A DNA stretch of 64,000 bases from Fragum whitleyi (lineage: Eukaryota; Mollusca; Bivalvia; Cardiida; Cardiidae), in contig OX411547.1 in the NCBI GenBank assembly GCA_948146395.1, positions 59,890,066 to 59,954,065 of the forward strand, written 5' to 3'. The position numbers and the translations under genes are program-made. A model generated the notes under the pieces. That model searched no databases. It worked only from the letters and a program-made list of their open reading frames with translations, and had not been told where the DNA came from. Shown here in pieces: positions 14,501-29,500 of the stretch (positions are counted from its first letter, which is position 1; every line of letters begins with the position of its first letter).

Positions 14501-17500
14501 CCAAGTTTAAAAACAACAAAGGGACATAATTCAAAAATTAAGCAAGTTAGAGTTACTTTTCTTGCCTACTGCAATTTTTAAGACTTCTTTACACCTTCTC
14601 GATTTCCTCTCTTATTCACCACGATTCACCAAGATTTCTCATGGTCAGAAAAATTGGAATGGATCGGGTTGAATCATGGCAAGAAGTAGAAATATTCAGT
14701 ATCACTATGTTTCCAGTAAGAATGTACACAATATAAGTACGGTGTCTGTAAGGTATTTATACGAATGAATGACGATTCTTGACGGCAACGCTACAGTCAA
14801 TGAGGATTGACTGCAGTGGCACAACGAATGCTCACAGTGCTTGTAAGGTTCAATACGGTACAAGTCTGATTCTAAGCGGCATTGGTCATGGCCAATCATG
14901 AAGCTCCGCAGCGAAACCTTGGATGATTTGTACGACAACTGTACTCATTTCATGGTGAATCGTGAGAATTCATAATGTGGGATTCCACGACTGGCTACGA
15001 TCTCTCATGAATTGTCGCGAATAAAGCTTCAGTGTCAGTACGAATCAGCACAATTTCACTACGGTTGTGCTATAAATTAGGCCATGCCCAATAACCACCA
15101 CAATTCGCCACGAATGTTTTAAACAGTTTAAAACTTCTGTAGCACCAACATAGAATTTCCTGAATTATCACAAAACATGAGTGTCACCACAGTCGTACTA
15201 CAAATCACCATGGTAAATGACAGTTTTACAAATTGTTGCGAATCATAGGGGCACGGTAGCCAAAAATCGTGAATGTGTAAATCGGCCTTTAATCATGAAA
15301 GGAATGAATTGCCTAGGTTCAAGTCAATCAGACATAAGGGGACAAAGTTATGCTTCTGACACAGAAAGATCCACCCGCCAGTTGGATATTGGCACCATAA
15401 CCAATCCAATATTACATCCTTTCTTTTAAGGGGCATTTGAAGAAAGGTAAATTGACCATACAAGATTAAACAAGTGCATGTCGTATTGCGATGCAATACA
15501 GGAGTCCCCCACCGGATAACAAAAAATCCTTTCTTATGATATATCTCCTACTTGCCACTTGTCCTCAATGAGATCAATAAGTGTACCAAGTTTAAAGTTG
15601 CTAGCACTGATGGCTCAGGAGATATGGTCCGGACAAAAATGTCAGGATAAAAAACAACAACGGACAATAACTAAAAAAGTGGATGTGGCAGAGTAACAGT
15701 TCTTGTGCATTACACTTCTTCTCAATGAGATCTACCAGTGTACAAACTTTGAAGTTGCTGGGGCTTATAGTTTAGGAGATAAGTACGGGACAAAAATGTC
15801 AGGATAGAAACAACAAAGGGCAATAACCTTAAAAAGTGGACATGGCAGAGTGACACTTCTTGTACATGACACTTGTCCTCAATGATATCTAGAAGTGTAG
15901 CAAGTTTGAAGTTTCTAGCACTTATGGTTTAGAAGATATGGTCCGGACAAAAATGTAAAGGTAAAAAAAACAAAGGGCAATAACTCAAAAAGTGGGTGTG
16001 GCAGAGTAACAGTTCTTTTACATGACACTTGTCCTCAATGAGATCTATACGTGTACAAAGTCTAAAGGTGCTAGCACTTATAATTTAGGAGATATGATCC
16101 CGACAAGAATGTAAGACTAAAAACAACAAAGGGCAATAACTCAAAAAGTGGACATGGCAGAGTAACAATTCTTGTACATGGCACTGGTCCTTGATAAGAT
16201 CTATCAGTGTAAAAAGTTTGAAGTTGCTAGCACTTATGATTTAGGAGATATGATCCAGACAAAAATGTAAGGGTAAAAACAACAAAGGGCAATAACTCAA
16301 AAAGTGGGCATGGCAGAATAACAGTTCTTGAATATGACACTTGTCCTCAATAAGATCTATAAGTGTACCAAGCTTGAAGTTGCTAGCACTTATAGTTTAG
16401 GAGATATGATCCGGGCAAGAATGTAAGGCTAAAAACAACAAAGGGAAATAACTCAAAAAGTGGGTGTGGCAGAGTTATGGATCTTAATCATGACACTTCT
16501 CCTCAATGAGATCTATAAGTGTACAAAGTTTGAAGTTGCTAGCACACATACTTTAAGAGATATGTTCCGGACAAGAATGTAAGGGTAAAAACAACAAAGG
16601 GCAATAACTCAAAAAGTGGGCATGGTAGAGTAAAGGTTCTTGAACATGACACTTCTCCTCAATGAGATCTATAAGTGTACCAAGTTTGAAGTTGCTAGCA
16701 CATATGGTTTAGAGGATATAGCCCGGACAAAAGTGTGACGGACAGACAGACGGACAGACGGATGGATGGACAGACGGAATCGAGCAAACCGATAGTCCCC
16801 CAACCGGTAACCGGTGGGGTACTAATAAGGTGGCAAATTGTCCCAAGATAAGCCAATTACACAGCTGGATGTCGAAGTTTGAAAAACATCAAAGGGAAAT
16901 ACCTAAAAAACATTAAGCTAGGTAGAGTTGTTGTTCTTGTGCTCTGCTATCCATTATCATAAAAGGAACATAACTTTAAAGTTTCAAGTCAATCCGACAT
17001 ACGGTGTCAGAAATATGCTGCGGACTAAGCAGTGGAAGCCAAAGGTGATCCCCCCCCTCTCCACAGAAAGTCCACAGCTAGATTTGTGTCGACAATTTAA
17101 TCACTATCTGGAATATCGCTTTGTCTGACAGGTCACACATTTAATTATATAAGCCTATAAGAAACAATATGAAGTTTTATACTTGAGTCAAAAATAGCTT
17201 TTTCAACCTACATGTACATGTTTATCAGAAGTTTCATCCTAAAAAATACTTAGTTTTTTAGCCTGGGAATTAAACATGTGACCCGTCATGCAAAAAGGGA
17301 CCATCTGGGAACTCTGTCAAATAAATATTTGAAAAGAGACTGGGTCCAGCATAGGTCAAGCACAGGTCGCAATTCAAAAATCCTTTTGATGAGTTGTATC
17401 AGATTTTCAATGACTCAAAAATAGGCCAGATAGAGTAATGGTTCTTGTTCTTGCACTAAGAACATCACTTCCAAGTTTTAAGAAATCGGACATAAGGTTA

Positions 17501-20500
17501 TAGAGTTACGCTCTGGACAGAGCAGTGCACACCCCAGGATGGCCGTACACCACAGGTGATCCCATAATACTATCCTTCTTTGACAGGGGTATAAGATGGT
17601 AATATTTTCAACCCATATAAAGTATCCTTAGTTCAAAGAAAGAATAGATAAAACTTTAACAAGCAATTTTCAAGTTGGATGAGTGAAATTCAGCTACCAA
17701 CTTGTCCAAGGACAAGTGAGAAAATTTCAACACCCATGTACAAATCCATGCTTCATGTGTGACATTTTCAACAACTTCTAAAGCTAAATAGTTGTCACAA
17801 ATGCACTAATTACATCTTCTCTCTTAAAAATACTTGAGATGCCCAGTGCTGAGGAGAAATCAGTTGGCTGGACTGCATATCAAATGGTCATGGGTTTGAT
17901 CATAAATATGACCATTCATTCTGACATAAGGTGTCTTTTGCCATTTGATAATCAACAGGATGATGAGCAGTAGGAACTTTTTTTCTGTTGATTTGTGGGA
18001 TTAAGATGGAGGACTTGACTATCCAATCAAAATTAAAGGTTTTGGTTGGAATTCCTTCTGCACTACTGGACATATTGATGTACATCCTTGGGAAAAAAAT
18101 TAGGAACCCAATCTAGTATAATGTGATACCCAGGAAGCAGTGAACAGCCCCATGATATGATCTAAATTGATATAAGTGGCTTTAAACACCTTTTTTTAAC
18201 CCTTGTCATGCTGAAGCCGGAATATTTCTGCCTTGGCAGGAGCTATAGACAAACATATGTGCAGTCTGATCTTCGTCTATACCACCTGTTTTTTCCTTTT
18301 TAAGCCAGAAAAGTTTCAGAAAATGTATTTTCAAAATCAATTTCTGACTCACAAGTAGGAAATACAGAGCTTTCAGCATTTTGATTTATATATTATTTTG
18401 CTAGGTTTTTTATTCAGCATGACAAAAGTTAAATTTCAAAGCTAGAGACCCTTGTAATGTCTGCCCTATGGGTATGTGAAATTGATCAAAATATCTTGCT
18501 TTTTCTTGCTTTGATTTCTATTATTTAATGTTTTTAGTAAGAGATGATGGGAGTTTTCTTTTAATTCATTGCGGTATGAATCTAAAAACCTTATCACTGT
18601 ATGCATATGTGAAGCAGATTTGTACATGATTTGTTTCCGTTTCAAACTTCCATATTAAAAAACCCTCTCTTTATCTCTTATAATTACATTTACAGCTTAC
18701 AGTGTAAGATATTTCCTTAAAGAGACATATTTATATCTTTAGGACTTTTGGGTGTGCAAAGTAACATACTCAAACTTGATTTCATTGATATATAATCTCA
18801 AATGAAATAGCTAATCTAAGTGCATGAATCTTGATGGAAATAATTGAATTTAAATTATTAGCTGATCAAGTGTGAAAATGAATGTAAATGATATATTTGA
18901 AGAACAATATTTGGCAGGTAAGAAGTGATACAGACTTCTACCATTTCTGTTGTAAAGAGTACTGTGTTGATTTTTTTCTTGTAAGTGAAGGAAGTAGACT
19001 TATTACATAATCATAATTTAAGCAGGTTAATGTAATAAGCTGACAATTAGGTTTTCCTTGCTAATCTGACTAATCTGTATGCTATATGTTTGCACTATCA
19101 AAATTCATGTTTGATGTCTCACACAAAAAGAGACTCACTTTTGAAAAAACATATTTGATTCAGCAGGGATAATTTCCCATTTTTTCTTTTTCAATGGGGT
19201 TTTACACCGTTTCAACATTTTGCCAGCTATATTCCATTGGCTGGAGCACCTAACAATGGATTCCTGGTATTTCTCACACCAGTACTATCATTTCATTCTT
19301 CCTAGCCTCCAGCTGCTATCCCACATAGGTCTATGATTATTGACCCATAGGCTGGAGACAAATAGTCTGAAAGAACGAGTGCCCCTGTCGGGGATCAAAC
19401 TCAGGACCTTTCAGCACCTCTAGATTAAGTTTGATGTGCTACCAACTGCGCTATGACAGCAGCATAATTTCCAAGTAAGGTAGTTTAATAATTCTAGATT
19501 CAGAAACTATACAGAAAACAAAAAAAGATCCCTGTCAGAGCAATTTTGGTTTTACCCTAAGGGTTGATACTTTTTGCACCTTGCAGATTGCCTTATTTTG
19601 CCTAACAGGTTTATCATTATTTTTATTTATTTATTTATTTATTTATTGTTGTGGTTTTTTTGGTGGTGGTGGGGGGGGGGGTTATATAATGTTAAAAAAT
19701 ACCCTTACAGAAATCCAGAATTTTCAGCCAAAAAACCCATAAACTTATCTGTTTGCAAGAAAAGTTTGCAATGATTCCCATTGCCATGTTCATGTCTTCC
19801 AAAGTATATCAAATTATAACAGTATCTTAAAATTGGTCCTATGTTGTAGAAGATAGATTTGTACATGATCAAATCTTTAAAAATATCCTTGTAACCCTAA
19901 TGTATTGGATCCCATATTTGCCATAGATAAATTGAAGAAAGTCTTTACAACTTGAAACTCATAGTCAGGTTAGAAGGACAGAGCTACAGATAATTTTTTG
20001 TCTTAAAGGGTTTTTACCCCCTAAACTTTTCTGTAATGCTGATTTATAATGCAGCAATGCTGAAAAATATTTAAGGGTTAATATGAATTGTTCTCACCTT
20101 TAATTGTTAAAAAACAATTTAGCTATTAACATCCTGAATAATATCTATGAGAAATATTTTACGATTTTGAAAACCTGTGATGGTGTCACAAATTAAATTC
20201 TATATTTAATCGATGCCCTGTTAAGCTGTTGCCAGTCTAGAGTTGCCTTCACAGAAAGAGCATCCATGTTTCCTTGCCAAAGATTCGCTGGAGGGAAGGG
20301 ATGAATTCATTATTTTGAACAACATATGATGAACAATAGCATGCCATAAGGTCCATTACCCTTTGATATTTTAAGAAAAACAAAATGGCAGATGATGACA
20401 AAGGACCCAGAAAAACTGTAAGGCAGTAGGCCTGACAGTCCTTTGTGGACTATAAAATATACTGTCAGACCAAAGCCAAACCTGTCAAACTGGACATTTT

Positions 20501-23500
20501 ATTGGGCAATTAATATCATCCTTGATTTCTTCCCTCTTTGAGAGAGAAAACTTCTGAAATTGATAGAAATAACATTATAACAAGGTTGTCAAAAACCTCT
20601 AAATCTGTCAGTGCTTTCAGTGCTTTGATTTAAGACTGATGAATCCAAGGTTAATAGGGTCAAAAAATAGAAACTGTCTTTGTAAGCCACAATGTTACAA
20701 TCACTTGTGTTTTTTTAGAAAATAAAAACGGATATAATTTGATGGGTCGAACATTCTTGGGTACGAATAAGCGGAAAATCAATTTAGTCTTTGTGCTTTT
20801 CAAACTGGAAAAATACGAAAAATTCAGATAGAATAAGAGTAGCTACCAATAATTCTTTCTAAAATTGATCCCCAAATCATATTTTCTTCCTCTTTATTGA
20901 TACAATTTGTAAAAGAGAATTTGCCCTCTAGCGGTTCCGAGAGTCGAAGACATTGTTAATATATATATGAAATCTAGACCCATGTAATGTTGAAGATTAA
21001 TGTTGGTTTCCGTGAGAAAGTTATTCAGATTGCTATTTTCAAAGGTGATAGAAATTTTTAACTGTTAAAACATATTGTTCGCAAAGAAAATAGTGTCGGA
21101 CATTCGGAACGGAATGGTACTATTAACGGATCCGTTTTTTCACCATGACTGAATTTGTTGTGTACTTCTGTGTAACTTTTCGCTTTGAACTCGCCAATGT
21201 TTTGATGTCCTTCCCCATATTTTGTTCGGGAATATTAATTCCAGCCTTTTATGTGTTATTCGAATATCAAAATTATAGAAGACTGAGACCTGCACATGAC
21301 ACGCTCGATAAGTGTCATCTGTAAGAAATTTGAATTATGTTCAGGCGTCATATTTATGAAAATACGCATTAAGAACAATTGGTAATGCTGATCGGTGATT
21401 TGAAATGCGTTTTTTTACCCCCTAAAATATCATCAAATGCGTTTTTGTTGATTTTATATGCGTTTTCACGCAAAAACGCATCTTATCTGTAGCTCTGGAA
21501 GGAATTGTTGATGGCATACTTGACACTGTACCATAGACAAAGGACAAGGTATCACAAAAGCTCACCATAAGCACACTGTGCATGGATGAATTAAGAATCA
21601 AAAACAGTGTAAAATTATTACATTGATTGACATCTATCATAATCCTAACACATAAATGAACAACCCTTACAGAAATACAAAGTATGCTGCAAATTTGCCA
21701 CAAACTAATCTGTTTGCAAGGAGTTTTAGGCTCTATTTAACATGTGCCTGCAGCAGAAAATCCATTTTCTGCAAACATCCTACAAACTCCTTGAATAAAC
21801 AAGAGGACCATTGGCCCTTAAGCGCTCACGTAATACATGGATTTACAAAAGTCAGATATCAAGAGGTTAACATTTCAGACAAATATGTTGCCTCTAAAGT
21901 ACTGTGAAAAGATTTTGAATCTCTATCACACTTGTGTAAGATTTCAAGACACACATTCTGACCAAGATACAGAATTTTTAATCAAAGAGTGCTCACAAAG
22001 ATTTCAATAAATTTGACCCCTTGACCTCATTTTTGACCCCACTTGACCCATATTGTCTAGACTCTTGACCTAGATATCTTATCAACAAATCAAACTCCTC
22101 ATTTGGGGACACTTGAATCTCATTGGTTATTGACTTAAACATGCTTTTCCACAATGGAAATGTCTCAGGCCGATCATCAAAATTCATTAGTCTTTGAAGG
22201 GATAAGTCTTTCTTAATCAAGAAATTTGATAACTGATGATAATTATCACCCGGAATAAAGGGACTCACTAGACGGTTAAGCCTGGTTTGTCGAACTTGAG
22301 GTTCCGACTGAACTTGAGGTTCAGACTGAGCTTGAGGTTCCTACCAAATTTGAGGTTCAGACTTCATTGGAGGTTCATTGTCAAAATTGAAGTCTAGTTG
22401 TAGCACCGGTTTTGGTCTTTCATGGTATGGTGTCGCGAAATATTTCGATTCAAATTTATCAGGCTCTGGTGCTTGAGGAAAACTATTTAACAAATCATTC
22501 TCAAAATTAAGTTCCAATTCTGACAGTTCCAATTCCTTCTGTTTGTTTGAAAGTTCAAGTTTGCTTTCTATCTCAACTTTTTGCCTCCTTAATTTGGCCT
22601 TCATTATAGTCTCATTTTCTTCCAAAAGTGCCTTATTTTGTTTCAATTCCATCTCTCTCTCCACATAAGCCAAGGTCAATTTTGAACTTCTTAACTTAGA
22701 CACAGAGTCCTGAATACTATTTTGATCTGCATTAACCTGCATTTTCTCTGTGTCAGACATCAAAGTTCTTCTATTTATATAAGCTTCTTCTTCAATTGTT
22801 CGCAGTCTTTTACTGTCATGCCTCCAAATTAAGAACAACCTTTAATTTCTTGCGTGAAGTTTAATACCATTATGAAGTGTGTGGTAAAAGCTGTAAATAC
22901 ACAAAGGAAATTCTTACTAAGCTATTCTTTGAAGAGAAATATTCCAGGAAGTATATACCATGATCAATTACACATATCAAAGGTTGCAGTGTGCCTATGC
23001 TAATAAATGTGCAAACTGATCAGGGTCTACACTGTATTTTGAGACAAATTCTACATGACTTGCAAGTACAGTGCTGTCGGCTAACCCTGCGCACTTAAGA
23101 AAGTCAAGTACAAAATTCGTGAAAAGATATCGGCTGTACAAAAAAATAAATACACGACTGTACTCGTTTACCATTTTGGCTATGTAAAAGACATTTTATC
23201 TAGAAAAAAATGTCACTACAATTACACAATCCAGTTATGAACAGAGGCACCGTCCCGTATTATCAACACAGTTTTCGTCGGCTAAACCTGCGCAGTCGAG
23301 GAAAGCACCTAAAATTAATGTCTGTAATCTATTAATATTAAACTGGAAAATACTTGAGACAAAGCGGGAATCTTTTTGCTTTAAAATATACACATGAACT
23401 GTGTTGTTTAAAATGTTGGAATTGATCGAATTTTGAGTATGAAAAATAGCTTGTTCTGCTTTTATGTTCAGCAGCCATTTTCTTAGTTTACATGACGTCA

Positions 23501-26500
23501 TATAGCTGCGCAGCTTTAGACGACGCGCAGGATTACCCGACATGAGTGTACCTTTATGTTCTACTTTCACTTTTATAAAAGCTGCATATTATTGTCAAAA
23601 CTAAAATTCTGAGTGTGAATATAGGCCATAAAAGGCATTGATTAATAAAATGATAATAATTACTATGACAGTCTGAAATATTGTTCTTACAATGCATTCA
23701 AGCAAAAGTGAAAGTAAACAGAATTTGCGTGACAAGGGAGACAACTTGTGCAAATCATTGCTGCAAACAGGTCATGGAAGCGTATTTAAAGCCTCCGAAA
23801 TGGCAAATAATCTTAAATGGTGAATTAAAAAGCCTTGTCTTTGTTGCATACATACACAGGTGGTGGAAGAAAGCTGCAAATTTTGAAAAACGTCGTGACG
23901 AAACCGAACAATCTAGCATGGCGTCGCCGAACTGATCACGCGAGAAAAACCTGGAAACAAAACAGCTAGTTTCGTTCCAACAATCTTTCGCAGGCACTCA
24001 GAAAATTGGACATAAGTGTGCTAACATGACAGTGACTTTACCCTTGTCATGCTGAATAAATTTTGGCTAAAAATTTTCATCAAAATCAAAGGGCAAAAAG
24101 CACTGAAAGTACCAACTGTAGGTCAATTTTTAATTTGAAAAACTAATCTATTGATAATTCTGGTTTGAAAGTGAGAAACAGGTGGTGTAGATTAACATCA
24201 GACGGCACATATGTGCAGGCTGATGTTGGTCTATACTCCTGCCAAAGCAGGAATATTCCGGGCTCAGCATAAGGGTTAACAAGTTCTGGTCAACCTGTTT
24301 GGGGGTTGTCTCAAAATGGAAAAGAAATATTCAAAAATCATCTTTGGAATAATACTTTTGAAGACTTGAGATATTTGTAGCATGGTAGGGGCTAAAATTC
24401 ATTGAAGAAGTATCTCTAGAGATTTCTCAAATGATTTTGTTTCAAAACTCAATCCTTGTGCAAGTATCATTCATATTCTCAAAATTGATATTATTCATAT
24501 TGAAATGCAATCATTCTGAGGAATCGAGTAAAAATCATTATTAAAATTATTCTAACTTTACAAAAAAATTTCAATACCACAAGTGATCATCAATGAATAG
24601 CATTTCTCAGATAAAAAAGTATTTTGAATCTTTCCCTGGCAGTGGTAATCCATACACCCCTGGCTCTTTGCTATGTTCCCAGCGTAAACAACGGTTCAAA
24701 TCTATGATTTCAATGTCGAAATGCATCATGAAAGGCAGATACTGCCTACCTCCGAGGTCTAGGATGGTAAGAAATGGTAAGAAATTCTAAACTGGTTGAA
24801 TTGGACCAGAATTGGTTAAATTTTGTCACTTAACTTAAGGCAATTTATTTATATCACACTTATTGTAGTGCAATTAACTATGGCTTATTTTGAAGAACAA
24901 TATGATACAAAAAAATTGAGTCAAGCAGAGCTTTCAAAGGGAAAGTGGACCTGAACTGGTTAATTGACTGTATTTTCTGCAAGGCCCTTAAAATTCTATA
25001 CCTATTTTTAGTACATGTCTACTACATATTGACTGTTGATGACTGATTTAGAATGTTATGTACAAGTACCGGTAGTTCTAATTTGTCAACGCTGTCTGCA
25101 TGAAGAGAGTGTTGATGTTGTTGTTGTTGCTGTTGTTATTGTTATAGACTGGAAAGTCTATTCTGAGTCTATCATCATTTTTTCCATTCATTTGCCAGCT
25201 TTGATTGTTTGTTGTCATTTTTATTATCTTTAATAGATATATATCATATTTTATATTAAAAAACTGTAGCAAAACTGGCAATTTATTGAATCTTAACAGT
25301 TTCAAGCACAATTTGCTCAAATGTTTTCAAGTGAATTATGCAGGCTATCAATCCTTGGTTTTTAAAGTTTAAAGTGACTCAAGCACTTTTCACCTGAAAC
25401 TTATCAAAAATGTCTTTATGGCACTAAATAAGTCTTGTAGGCCCCCTACATTGTACATAGTCTAAAAAAAAGGTAAAATGACAAGTTCTTTACCCAAGTT
25501 GAATGGAAGCTAGGGTTATATTATGTGACCTGTCACGCAAAAAGGGACCATCCAGGAATTCTGTAAAATGAATTATTGAAAAAGAGTTTTGATCCAGCAT
25601 AGGTCAACCAGAAGTCTCATTTCTAATATTCCTTCACTGGAAGGTAGATTCAATATTCTAGATTCAGAAAATAAGCATGGTGCAATAAGTTTTGACCCTA
25701 ATCAGTCTGCTCAGTACGGGAGGTCTGACTAGGGTCGACACTTTACGCGTAACTCAGATGTTCCCTTTTTGTGTGACAGGTCATATATATATTTATATAT
25801 ATGGTTGTACTATATAGAAAGATAGGCTCAACATTCATCACAATAAATACAATTGCCCAAACCCCATGTAAATGACAAATAAATGAACACTAAAAGATGC
25901 AAAAAAAAAAAGAAAAATGTTGAATTTTATTAAAATGATAAATTGGAATTTTAACCTTCATTTTGAAAAGTTTCAGAGGATTCTGCTTTAAACTGATAAT
26001 AACCTCATTTAGCTTGTTTTCTATGCTTTATCCTTGACCTGTAATAACTCAAGTGATCACAAGTGCAACTACCATGATATCCTATTTAACAATTCAACTT
26101 CTTACCATAAAAATTCTAATAGAGCCCATGCTCTTATAAACCCCCATCCTTCTCATCTGAGGTTGAAATTGTTATTCAACCTTTTTTATGTGATTTTTCA
26201 AAATACTGAAGCCTATCTAACAAAAGCACATGTCCACAAAATCAATGTCACTAAAATTTCAACAGATGTTTTTTGCGCCTTTCCCTCAATCAAATGTTAC
26301 TATTTTGAGAAAATTATGTTTATTTTTGGCAATTTTTCACCGTTGTAATAGAAAAGTATACAGGGTAGACTCCAATAAAAGCCCATCCCTTTTTAATGGA
26401 AATACAATGATTCTTATAGAACCCTGAGGTTCTTATAAAGCTTTGTACAGTATCCCCCATAGTTAATGACTACCAATCCAATTTGTAAGAACAAATACAT

Positions 26501-29500
26501 GTCAGAAAGAATGTGTGCGGCTGGAGCATCTATCAATGGATTCCTTGTATTTCTCTTACCCTTACTTCCATAACATCCTTTCCTTGCCTTCAGCTGCTAT
26601 CCCACAAAGGCATATGATTATCAACCCATTTGTGGAAGACAAATATCAGCTGATGATCCAAATCAGGCACACATTTTTTTTTTATTGGTGGAAGACAAAT
26701 ACATTTAATCAAGTGTCACATGAAAAAGGAGATCAAAATTTAGATTAACATGAAACTTTCCAATGAAAAGTATTTTATGTGTGTTTAAATTTGTATGACT
26801 GCTTTTTGATGTCATGGTGATTTCTGATTTTTTGAAGAAAAAAAAAAAATCCTGGAAATCTAATGTCTGTCCATTGAGGACTGTTAAGCCACCATGTCTT
26901 GTATTATAAAACAATGGGGCTAGCAACTTCCTTTTTATAAGGCTGTCAGAGGACAGGACATATTATTATGTGATCATCCATGATGTCCCAGCATCCCAGT
27001 GCCTGTTGTCTGTTAATCTGTCCAGAGTTTATCTCTGTCTACCTATATCCAATTGACTTGTAACTAAGCGGTTATTTTTCTATATTTTCCATGATTACGG
27101 AGTAAAAGGCACTAGAATCGTAACTTTACATTGCTTTATCTCTCATGATTATGGAGTGTAGTGCATAAGAATTGTAACTCTACATATTTTTCGATTTCTG
27201 AGCTATTTTCCTTTGTTGATTTTCATATAAGGAAATCCAACAGTTTAAAGGATGTATTTTGTGATTATTTACCACCTTTTTCCATATGATATCCAATATG
27301 AGAAGACTTAAAAAAGGGCAGAGGTGTACTTATTGAATAAGTTGTAGTCACAATACTTTCATATAACAGGGTTGACATATGAATCAAAGATGTAGGAAAT
27401 GTAGTTATCTTTTATTCAAGTACGCAAACTTATGGTTCCTGAGCTTGATTGTCTCTTCAGAAGAGATTATATATAGACATGTTGAATTTATGTCTCGCTC
27501 ACCATCACATAAATGACTACTTACCACCTAAAAAAGGTGCCTCTGAAATGTTGTTGCCTTCTTCATGTTATACTGGTCCTCAAATGCATGAAAATTAAGG
27601 TAACAGGTCCATTTACCCTCTTTACACTGTGTTTTGCCCTGGGTTTATTAAATGGATTGACCAAAAGGTGAGGCGATTCTGGGTCTTGATAATCACCCCG
27701 GGACACAACGGGCCACCCTGGGACATTTCATAACTAAAAAATAAGCTAACTAAAATAATTAGGCAGTATGAAATTGATTATATAAATGTACACTTGGTGA
27801 AATAAAAATAAGAATTCAAACCATCCCGGGACTCATGTAAAATTACCTTTTGTGCGTGTTTAATAAACCTCGGGACAAGCCGTTTTATCAGTGTAATGAC
27901 ATATCTCATTATATGATGTGTTCCCGGATGCCTCATTAAGTCCTGGGGTGTCCTGGTGCGTCCCGGGATGAATTTTAAGACCGGTCGATTCCCTCTATTT
28001 GTTTCTGCCCAACCAATTGAATTTATCAGACCACATGTTCTACACATTTTGTCGAAGTATTGTGACCAAAATGAACATCATCTTAGTAGTTTTTGCTTGT
28101 TTACCTTGTATCTGATAGATTAATTTTGCCATTTCTATCTGCTATCAAATGTCAAAATTTAAAAGAAATTGAATATTTTATTATTTTTTTACTTCATTCA
28201 ATCTGTGTATGTTGGATTAACTATTATTTGATTAAATTTATTAAATACATATGTATTATTATTATTTTTATTATTATTTATCAACTAAAGAAAACAGAGA
28301 GTACATTCTTATGACATGACCCCCCCCCCCCAAAAAAAAAATAAATAAGCTTTGAATTAATATAGAATACCTATAATAATTTATTTTTCTTTTTATCAAA
28401 TGAGTTATCCTAAGACTTGCCTCATTTTTACTTGAACCTAAAAAATGTGTGGAGAATTTCTTAACAGAGAAACAAGGATCTTGTTGATATCCTTTCTATT
28501 ATGAAAATAATTAACATAAGAATTAACAAAACACCGCTAAGCAATTTATATTTTACTGAAAAGAGGGGTCGAACGGGATTTTCGGCGAACGACCCGGGGC
28601 GAACAGGAATTATTGCGAAATGGATGTGGGGCCGACGGACCGAGATTCATAATTAACAAAACTAGATAATACATACTCTGCGATGTCATTTACGAAAGAT
28701 CCTGAAATAATAGATCTGTATCATTTTTTTCGTTTTTGTTGCCGAACTTGATTTCACAGAACACAGGGAAAAGTGTTCATTTTATCGTTATCAAAGTGGG
28801 TAATTTAAACTTTTTTTGTTAATCGAATAAACATTTCGCCTTGTTAATTTATGTTCGTATGATAAAAGCAGTTTTTATTATGTATTTCAATTGTAAACGA
28901 AGATATAAATATATTTGCTCAATCTTAAGATTTAGCAACCATTCTTAAGAACGGGCAAACAACGGTTGCTCAATCATGAGAATGGCCAATTTCCCAAGAA
29001 CGGGCACAACATAAATACCGATGTATATCTAAAGCAATCAGCGTATGTCTACAGTGAAGAAAGGGCATTAGACGTCACTTTTTAAAAGTGTGAAGTAAAG
29101 ACTCTGATCAGTCTATACAGGCTGATGTGAATCTAATCTTGTTGGAAATCAAAGGCGTAGCTTGGAATTTGAAATTAATACTCACTCAGAAGGTGACCAA
29201 CATAGAGTAGCATAGGATAAATGTGATATCTGGAAAAATGGTGTAGGTACGATGTTATGATCATTTATCAACGACCTTTTTCGAAAGAGGATTTATTTCT
29301 TTTCCGCACTTGAGTACTGCGAATTACGCCCTTGGAAATGTCAAGCACAGACTCATTTATTTTTACCTTTAGATTACGTACCTGCGATTGGTCTACCTAC
29401 GAGCGGATATTCTCCGTAACCACCAGGTCCAGTCTGCATAAATTTGTAGGAAAAGTCCAGATCAGTTTTAGCTGATATCTCAACCCCGTATTCATTACTT

